Of a stretch of DNA of 64,000 nt, positions 58,257 to 64,000 are shown one piece after another. The stretch's first letter is position 1. Every line of letters starts with the position of its first letter. The translations under genes and the position numbers were made by a program. The notes under the pieces were generated by a model. That model worked only from the letters and a program-made list of their open reading frames with translations. It did no database searches and was not told where the DNA came from. Source of the stretch: Tritrichomonas foetus (Eukaryota > Parabasalia > Tritrichomonadida > Tritrichomonadidae); the NCBI GenBank assembly GCA_001839685.1, contig MLAK01000582.1, positions 1-64,000 on the forward strand. The letters are read 5' to 3'.

Positions 58257-58796
58257 ATGGAGACCCTTCGCGGACTTTGTGAAAGAGCAGAACTTGAAGA
58301 GGTACCGAATACGATACCTTCTATTACACCAATTGAAGAAACCAAAAACACTCGCGCGAAAAAAACAATTCCAGGGAAAAAAGCTGAAAATAATACAATT
58401 AAAACAAGCAAAAACAAATTCAAACGCCCACCAAATGCTTATGTTATGTTTTGTAATGAAAACAGAAGCCGTGTTCGAGATGAAAACCCAGAATTGTCAG
58501 TTATTGAAATTAGCAAAATATTATCCAAAATGTGGAAGGAAAGCGACGCATCAGTGATAGAAGGATATAAATTAAAGGCGAAAGAATCATTAGAGGAATT
58601 TAAAAAACAGAACCCGAATTCTAAATATCACAAGCATAATCTCAAAGAGAAAAAGTTCCCAAAAAAGAGCCAATTTGATACACTACAGGTGTTCAACCAC
58701 TTATTTCAGACAAATCCATTTCTCTTACAACAGATTCTTGTTGAAAAAGATAGCAAAGGCCGGCCTGATGTCTCAAAAATGTTTTGTATTGACTAG
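58257..58796 (+). CDS. HMG-box protein, 179 aa
   Basis: From the ATG at 58257 (a TTG frame begins 58245). A Lys-rich leader is followed by an HMG box at about residues 54-122: FKRPPNAYVMFCNENRSRVR, with the KRPxNAYxxF signature, ISKILSKMWK and YKLKAKESLEEF, ending PNSKYHK. The box resembles the MATA/SOX type more than the HMGB type. It likely binds DNA minor groove as a transcription factor or architectural protein. The C-terminal part (HNLKEKKFPKKSQFD, then FQTNPFLLQQIL) has no known domain. Confidence 0.88.
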   Translation: METLRGLCERAELEEVPNTIPSITPIEETKNTRAKKTIPGKKAENNTIKTSKNKFKRPPNAYVMFCNENRSRVRDENPELSVIEISKILSKMWKESDASVIEGYKLKAKESLEEFKKQNPNSKYHKHNLKEKKFPKKSQFDTLQVFNHLFQTNPFLLQQILVEKDSKGRPDVSKMFCID

Positions 58797-59537
58797 CCAA
58801 ACGAAAAATGTATATATATGTTATTAAACCCATTTTTATTCTCCGATAGTATTCCAAATCCTTTCGTATAATTTTTTCTTCATATTCTGAGTTGTAAGTA
58901 TATATCATGTATTCTTCTTTTTCAATTAATATCATTTTCCAATTTATACCATGGAAAATGTGAAAAATATAAAATTTCGAAAATGTTGATCAATCAGGAA
59001 ATCGATTTGAGTACATCAGATATGAAAAAATAGATAAATAATATGAGTTATTAACTAATGTCAAAATGAAATTAAGTCTTTTTTCTATCTTTTCTTTCAT
59101 TAATACATATTTATCGATTATAATATCAGCACGAGATAAAATCCATGAGGTATTTCCATACTACATGATAATAAAAGTGGTATTTGCTTGATTTCTTTTG
59201 TTTATTTACCAAGCTTTAAGTCATTTTGCTCCATTTTTATAGATTTAAATGATCATTTCCATAAATTTTGAATGCTGATTTACAGAATGATGAAGTGCTC
59301 TTTTGAGTATTTTCTTGTCGAACTGGCCAATGACGTTCAGAAAAAGTCACCTGGTTTTAGAATAATATTGAATTTCTATGTTATTATTTAAGAAAATTTT
59401 GTTAGGCTGAGATGAATGAAATGAATAAAATCGCCAAATTAAAGGTCAATATTTTAATGATTAAACGGTTTCTCAAATCGACCTTCAAAATAATTAGATA
59501 ATATATTCAAAAATAAAAAGTAGGAATAACACTATTA
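58797..59537. other. Intergenic region
   Basis: AT-rich. GAAAAAGTC near 59338-59348 is a weak variant of the recurrent element. No gene seen. Confidence 0.4.
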
Positions 59538-61574
59538 ATGTCAACAAAAGGAGCCGTCGCCTACAATTTTGTTTTACTTAAGGTCAAAGGAAAGAATGGC
59601 CCAGGTAAAAAAGCCCTTATTCCACCCACCTTAGCAGCGCTTCGTAAAAATGCATCGCGAATTTTAAATTTCCCAGATGATAAACCAGTCCGATCACTTT
59701 ACGACGAGCAAATGCAACTCATCAAAAATATTTCAGATATAGTTCCAAACACTACAGTTTATGTTTCTTCAGAGGTAACAGACGACGAAATGACATCTGG
59801 AGCGCAAATCACCCAAAATATTTCAACTTCTCCAAGCGGAAGAGTTCCACGTTCAGTCAGCCCAACCACCAGCTCACCTACAGTTCGTATTTCTCAGAAT
59901 GATTCGAAAGCCGGTGGAATGGTATCAATCGCCAGTAAACCAGGAAACTTAAGCCCAACTCAAGGAAATTTGTCGCAACTTCAATTAACATCATCCGGCC
60001 TTCGCTCCTCTCTCACATCCAGGCCAGTATCCACATTGAATACAACAGGTGGTCTCCGCCCGCCATCAACCCTCCAAAGCCGCCCAGGATCACGCTCGCC
60101 GTCCTCCCTGATGATCGTCGTCAATGATGAAAACGGCGGATCTGGAATGCCTCGCGCTCGAAGGAGGGCCAACAACGACGATTTCGGATTAGATGATGCT
60201 GATCAATTTGAAAGCGAAGATAATGATACAAAACGTTTCGCTCAAACTGGAATCAGCCATCGCGCTCTTGAGAAACTTTTGGCCTTTTTGCCAGCCGAGC
60301 TGACATTAGCCGGCGAAGGCCTTGAAGCAATCATTGAGCAACTCTCACCTGTTGTTGCCCGCTTTGGCTCACACGCGCAAAAGCTTCAGGCTGCTCAAGA
60401 AGCTTACATTTACAAACACATTGGACAACGCCTTCGCGAAATTCCAAAACACTCATCACTTATTGATGAACGTGCTGTTGAACTCGTCAATGCTGCTACA
60501 TTTGGCACATCATGTGGTGCAACAACCCACTTCAGAGGAGTCGTTGTTGGTCCATCTAAATGTGGTAAATCACTTTTCCTCCAAGTTCTTGCAAATGTAA
60601 CACTTTTGAGAATGGTATCATCTGGACAATACAAGCGTACACTCTTCTTCAATTTCGACTTCAACGATTTCGCTGAAGAAGCCCAAAACCCACTTCTTTT
60701 CTACAACAAGTTCGTCAAGCTTGTATTTGAACAGATTTCAAATCAACGTCTCGATTTCGCTCCATTCTTGGATTCAATCGTAAGTTACTTCCAGAGGATT
60801 CCAAAACTCGACAAACTTCCTGTCCTTCCACAGAAATTCACAGTTGTTGATGAATTCAGAGGTGCTACAGCTGTCCTCCAAGAAATCGCCCAGAACGTCT
60901 TTGATTGCGTAAATGAAGTTCGCTCTTTATCAGTATTCCTCACATTAACAGTCATGCTTCCTCGTTATTGTGCACTTGCTTTTGGATTCAGTGGTGTTCA
61001 TTTTGTGATCGATCATGTTGATGCCTCAGACTTCGACATTACGCCAGAAGCACCATTTGATGCCGATCCACTTGTCGTCACTTTCATCGAGCACATTAAG
61101 TTCATGCTCAGTAACGACAGTTTCGTAATCAGTGGTACTAATTCCGAAAAGCTCGTTGATGCACTTGACCTCATCACAGATGATGGAGTTGATCTTCGCG
61201 ATGGTACAGAAATCATTCCAGTCACTGATCTTGATGATGGACACAGCAATGCATTCGAATTTGCATTAACTGTAGATGGCTTGACACATCCGGCCAAGCT
61301 TCGTCTCATTGACTGCGGAGGATGCAGTGGATACCTCATCAAGTGGGACGAGATCATCGAACAAGCACGCCTTCTCAACCTCGAAGAAAACAAGGACAGA
61401 AATGCAAGATCTGCAAAAGAGTGCAGGCTGGCCCTCCTCGCAAAACTAAGAGAGCTAGCACCACTTGTTCTTGTCACTATCAACCCAGACGACCAAACAG
61501 CGTCGCCTCTCACCGGCACAATTAGAGACTTTGTGATTAACCAAATCGATACAGATGAGGAACAATCTGACTAA
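59538..61574 (+). CDS. P-loop NTPase-like protein with doublecortin/ubiquitin-like N-terminus
   Basis: The 678-residue protein begins with about 80 residues like a doublecortin or ubiquitin-like fold (YNFVLLKVKGKNGPGK, then VRSLYDEQMQLIKNISDIVP, where L-Y-D-x-G-x-x-I is typical of DCX domains). A Ser/Pro/Arg-rich linker (about residues 95-230) follows. The remainder holds a P-loop GVVVGPSKCGKS (about residues 334-345) and a Walker-B-like HFVIDHVDASDF near 500, as in an STAND or AAA-like ATPase. The combination is not one I know. Codons are C-rich. A cytoskeletal or regulatory NTPase is possible. Confidence 0.65.
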   Translation: MSTKGAVAYNFVLLKVKGKNGPGKKALIPPTLAALRKNASRILNFPDDKPVRSLYDEQMQLIKNISDIVPNTTVYVSSEVTDDEMTSGAQITQNISTSPSGRVPRSVSPTTSSPTVRISQNDSKAGGMVSIASKPGNLSPTQGNLSQLQLTSSGLRSSLTSRPVSTLNTTGGLRPPSTLQSRPGSRSPSSLMIVVNDENGGSGMPRARRRANNDDFGLDDADQFESEDNDTKRFAQTGISHRALEKLLAFLPAELTLAGEGLEAIIEQLSPVVARFGSHAQKLQAAQEAYIYKHIGQRLREIPKHSSLIDERAVELVNAATFGTSCGATTHFRGVVVGPSKCGKSLFLQVLANVTLLRMVSSGQYKRTLFFNFDFNDFAEEAQNPLLFYNKFVKLVFEQISNQRLDFAPFLDSIVSYFQRIPKLDKLPVLPQKFTVVDEFRGATAVLQEIAQNVFDCVNEVRSLSVFLTLTVMLPRYCALAFGFSGVHFVIDHVDASDFDITPEAPFDADPLVVTFIEHIKFMLSNDSFVISGTNSEKLVDALDLITDDGVDLRDGTEIIPVTDLDDGHSNAFEFALTVDGLTHPAKLRLIDCGGCSGYLIKWDEIIEQARLLNLEENKDRNARSAKECRLALLAKLRELAPLVLVTINPDDQTASPLTGTIRDFVINQIDTDEEQSD

Positions 61575-61881
61575 AGGTCGATCTTACTTTGGATATTCCA
61601 CTTTCTTTCTATCTTTTTATATTTTATTCGATATGTATTTAGGTTTCATGTCAAAATTTTGAACTCAATATTTTTCTTATCTTCAATCTTCACACGAGTC
61701 CTTTTTATAGTATTTCTGATGTATTCAGAGAGGATGGCAGTATTAAGAGATAATGATATTTAATGACTGACAAAGAAAAACCGAAATGTGAGATGAAATT
61801 CAAACTAAAATGATGTCGCACTCAGAATCTTTATATTCATTGAAAAATATCAACTTTTTCAGTGAAATTCATTTTTCCAAA
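61575..61881. other. Intergenic region with CAACTTTTTC element
   Basis: Includes the frame upstream of the chosen EndoV start. CAACTTTTTC lies at 61851-61860, 22 bp before the ATG at 61882. No other feature. Confidence 0.4.
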
Positions 61882-62631
61882 ATGACTGCTGATCATCTTG
61901 CAGCTGAAAAAGAACGGCTTTGTGCACTTCAGCTTGAAATGAGAGACCAAATCAACCACTCTGTAAGTATGGATCATCCAGCTCGTTATGTTGGTGGTGC
62001 TGATTTAACAGTTGAAGATGATTTGTATGTTGGGTGTTTCGTTGTTGTTGATTGCGAAAATGATTTAAAGCCAATTTATGAAAAATGTACAGAAATGAAA
62101 GTTGATATACCTTATATTTCAGGACTTCTCTGTTTTCGTGAAGGTCCCGTCATTTTCAGACTTTTGGAAGAATTTCAAAAGGATCTTCCTGATATCAAAC
62201 TTGATGCTTTACTTGTTGATGGAAGTGGTGAATGGCATCAAAGAAGATTTGGCTTGGCTTGCTATGTTGGCTTGAAGACAGGAATTCCAACAATTGGTGT
62301 TTCAAAAACTTTTCTCTATGTTGGTTCGGAACATTCTGGAAAAGGTGTTCAAAATGACGCACAAAGTGCTTGTCCTGAAGTTGGAGACATTATGAAGATA
62401 TCACATACGTTTGATGATGGTTATGAAATTGCATGCGGTGTAATGAGAACAACGAAAAGTTCACCATTCAAACCGATTTTTGTGTCGACTGGGCATATGA
62501 TTGATTTTGATAGCGCGGTGAACATAGTGAGAGGATTGTGCCACTTTAGAGAACCAGAACCATTAAGACTTGCTGATAGGGTTTCGCGTGAATATGTAAG
62601 GAATAAGAAAAATCCACCAAAGAAAAAATAA
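61882..62631 (+). CDS. ENDOV: Endonuclease V
   Basis: From the ATG at 61882 the protein has 249 residues. An in-frame ATG at 61810 adds 24 residues without family resemblance, and a CAACTTTTTC element lies between the two. Catalytic features: GGADLTV (metal-binding Asp), SGLLCFREGP (Glu), LLVDGSGEWHQRRFGLA (the DG-x-G-x-x-H block), IGVSKTFL and GHMIDFDSAVNIV. Endonuclease V cleaves next to deoxyinosine in DNA or inosine in RNA. The length fits the family (bacterial about 225, human 282). Confidence 0.95.
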   Translation: MTADHLAAEKERLCALQLEMRDQINHSVSMDHPARYVGGADLTVEDDLYVGCFVVVDCENDLKPIYEKCTEMKVDIPYISGLLCFREGPVIFRLLEEFQKDLPDIKLDALLVDGSGEWHQRRFGLACYVGLKTGIPTIGVSKTFLYVGSEHSGKGVQNDAQSACPEVGDIMKISHTFDDGYEIACGVMRTTKSSPFKPIFVSTGHMIDFDSAVNIVRGLCHFREPEPLRLADRVSREYVRNKKNPPKKK

Positions 62632-62919
62632 TCGTTTTGATTTTTTCATAAGTTAATTGTTTATTCTAAAAAACATGATTAATCATTGGTAAAATTATAT
62701 CTAAATTTCGAAATCAAATCATTGACTCGCTCATTTTCAAAAATAATTCAGGTTTCGCATGGGTTCTATTCGGTACAATCAAGAAATCAAAATATTTTAT
62801 GATTAAGATGGAAAAAAATATTTTTTCACATTACATTAATTTGTTAGATATTCGGAAAAAGTAGATAGAAAATGATAAACTCATATTTAATTAATATATC
62901 GAATCTAAATCACAATAAG
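62632..62919. other. Intergenic spacer
   Basis: AT-rich 3' spacer between converging genes. GAAAAAGTAGATAG near 62856 is a weak element variant. Confidence 0.4.
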
Positions 62920-64000
62920 TTAATAAATTGACTTCTTTGCAGCCTTCAACTCGTTAGATAAAGTTTCAATTGTATTCTTTTGGTTTGTACATCTCTTTTG
63001 AAGTTGATCAACGAGATTTTGATATTCTTTGATTGAATCCATTTTGGCTTCTTTAATTTGTTTAATGAAAGCTTTTCTTTCTTCTTCAATTTGTTTTTGT
63101 AAAGCTGCAATTCGAGCTTCTAAATCTTTAATTTTCTGTACTGACTGAAGATTTGCTTTAGCAGATTGTGGCAGCAATTCTTGAACCTTTTGAAGTCTTC
63201 TTTCTAATTTTGCTGCCCTTTTTTCAGATTTTTCTAACTTATCTTTAAGTTTATCAATTATTTCCATCTGCTTATTTTCAAGAGATGGTATTTTATCAGG
63301 AACAACTGCATTTTGTTCTCGAAGAATACTGATTTCATTTTGGGTAATATCTCTTTCATGTTCAACTTCTCTTAATTGATCTTTTAATTGATTATAATTA
63401 CTGTTTCCATTTTTCACATCTTCTAATTCTTGTTCAAGAAGCCTTACTCTTGTTTTAAGAGTATTTATTGTGTTTTCATATTCGGTTTTACTGTAGTTTT
63501 CATTTTTAATATTTCTTAATTCATTCATTAAAAAATCTCTCTCATCATCTGCTTGATGAACTTTAGTGCTTAAATCATCAATTGTTCGATTTCGATATTG
63601 TGTGTTCAAGTCAGTAATTTGAGTTTCTTTTTCAGTGATTATTCTCTTCATTCTTTCAATTTCTTTTTGTGCACCGAATAATTTGCTTTGTGTATCGTTG
63701 TATAATTTCTTAACTTCGCCGAGTTTCTTTTCAGCTGTGATTTTTCCATCTTTGGCAACTTTGAGTTGATTTTCATATTCGTTGATTTGACTCTTTTGTA
63801 CTTTGATGTTTTCATGAAGAGCTTTCGAATCACTATCACATGTAAACACTTCATTTGTGAAGAATGATAAAGAAACTTGCCTTTTCATTATTTCTTTCTT
63901 TAATCTCTTATTTTGTGATTTAATTTCATCAATTTCTACTGATTTACTCTTCGTGTCTTCTTGTAAAGATGATAATTTGTCATAAGGGAAGGATATTTGT
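62920..64000 (-). CDS. Long coiled-coil protein, N-terminus beyond window
   Basis: The frame runs open from its stop at 62920 past the ATG at 63888 to the window edge (upstream codons read ...VEIDEIKSQNKRLKKEI), so the true start lies outside. The visible 360 residues are nearly continuous coiled coil of heptads, with a basic C-terminus (ELKAAKKSIY). The family is not identifiable from this part; structural protein likely. Confidence 0.75.
   Translation of the reverse strand, partial: QISFPYDKLSSLQEDTKSKSVEIDEIKSQNKRLKKEIMKRQVSLSFFTNEVFTCDSDSKALHENIKVQKSQINEYENQLKVAKDGKITAEKKLGEVKKLYNDTQSKLFGAQKEIERMKRIITEKETQITDLNTQYRNRTIDDLSTKVHQADDERDFLMNELRNIKNENYSKTEYENTINTLKTRVRLLEQELEDVKNGNSNYNQLKDQLREVEHERDITQNEISILREQNAVVPDKIPSLENKQMEIIDKLKDKLEKSEKRAAKLERRLQKVQELLPQSAKANLQSVQKIKDLEARIAALQKQIEEERKAFIKQIKEAKMDSIKEYQNLVDQLQKRCTNQKNTIETLSNELKAAKKSIY

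Noticed and set aside
61810..61881. Upstream in-frame start of EndoV
   Set aside because: The added 24 residues have no family support and contain the CAACTTTTTC element, which suggests non-coding sequence.
1..64000. Trichomonad TCA-Y-W initiator near every start codon
   Set aside because: Present near a minority of starts (importin, BOP1, DBP7, ORC2, HMG, EndoV), close to what AT-rich sequence gives by chance, so not annotated as a general feature.
1..64000. Stop codon followed by A (TAAA) as a polyadenylation signal
   Set aside because: About 11 of 31 genes end TAAA and about 10 end TAAT, no clear excess over base composition.
1..64000. tRNA, rRNA or CRISPR
   Set aside because: No T-loop-like GGTTCGA block, no rRNA signature and no spacer array was found by eye.

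Overview
The window is gene-dense eukaryotic nuclear DNA: about 32 protein-coding genes on both strands in 64 kb, with no convincing introns. Intergenic DNA is very AT-rich. The best fit is a parabasalid (trichomonad) protist, most like Tritrichomonas foetus. The reasons are long uninterrupted ORFs for normally intron-rich families, C-ending codons and CGC/CGT arginine in conserved genes, many coiled-coil, MORN, HEAT and calponin-homology proteins, and assembly gaps (N runs) inside repeats. This assignment is an inference; no rRNA or marker phylogeny is possible here. A classical trichomonad initiator (TCA-Y-W) is not consistently visible upstream of the genes.

Layout. 0-10 kb: a hidden 57-residue RPS29/uS14 gene (868-1041) read in a different frame from the longer overlapping ORF; a CDC48-like single-AAA ATPase with an Asp/Arg tail; small coiled-coil, MORN and zinc-finger-like proteins; PP4 catalytic subunit; CNOT10-like TPR protein. 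10-19 kb: importin-beta family karyopherin, a small coiled-coil protein, a PP2A B56 regulatory subunit, an F-BAR-like/SH3 protein. 19-28 kb: a probable decayed gene, two coiled-coil proteins flanking SRP68, a protein with a perfect 6-residue tandem repeat, and a degenerate MGCG-type GTPase-like protein. 27.8-31.0 kb: a 3.2 kb stretch without a supported gene, carrying an assembly gap and a 15-bp inverted repeat 1.1 kb apart. 31-41 kb: BOP1/ERB1, an IQ-motif protein, a HEAT-repeat protein, two unrecognised proteins and an MFS transporter. 41.6-51.0 kb: one 3,139-codon gene with eight CH domains, a huge coiled coil and a C-terminal QxF beta-trefoil-like domain. 51-64 kb: DBP7/DDX31 helicase, PUM3/PUF6, ORC2, an HMG-box protein, a P-loop protein with a doublecortin/ubiquitin-like N-terminus, endonuclease V and a truncated coiled-coil gene at the edge.

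Functionally the window is mostly housekeeping: ribosome biogenesis and translation (RPS29, BOP1, DBP7, PUM3, SRP68), phosphatase machinery (PP4c, B56, a HEAT scaffold-like protein), mRNA decay (CNOT10), replication and repair (ORC2, EndoV) and cytoskeleton (CH giant, F-BAR-like, IQ, MORN). Neighbours do not form operons. The most notable non-coding signal is a recurrent GAACTTTTTC/GAAAAAGTTC element, which occurs as tandem pairs spaced exactly 22 nt at three loci.
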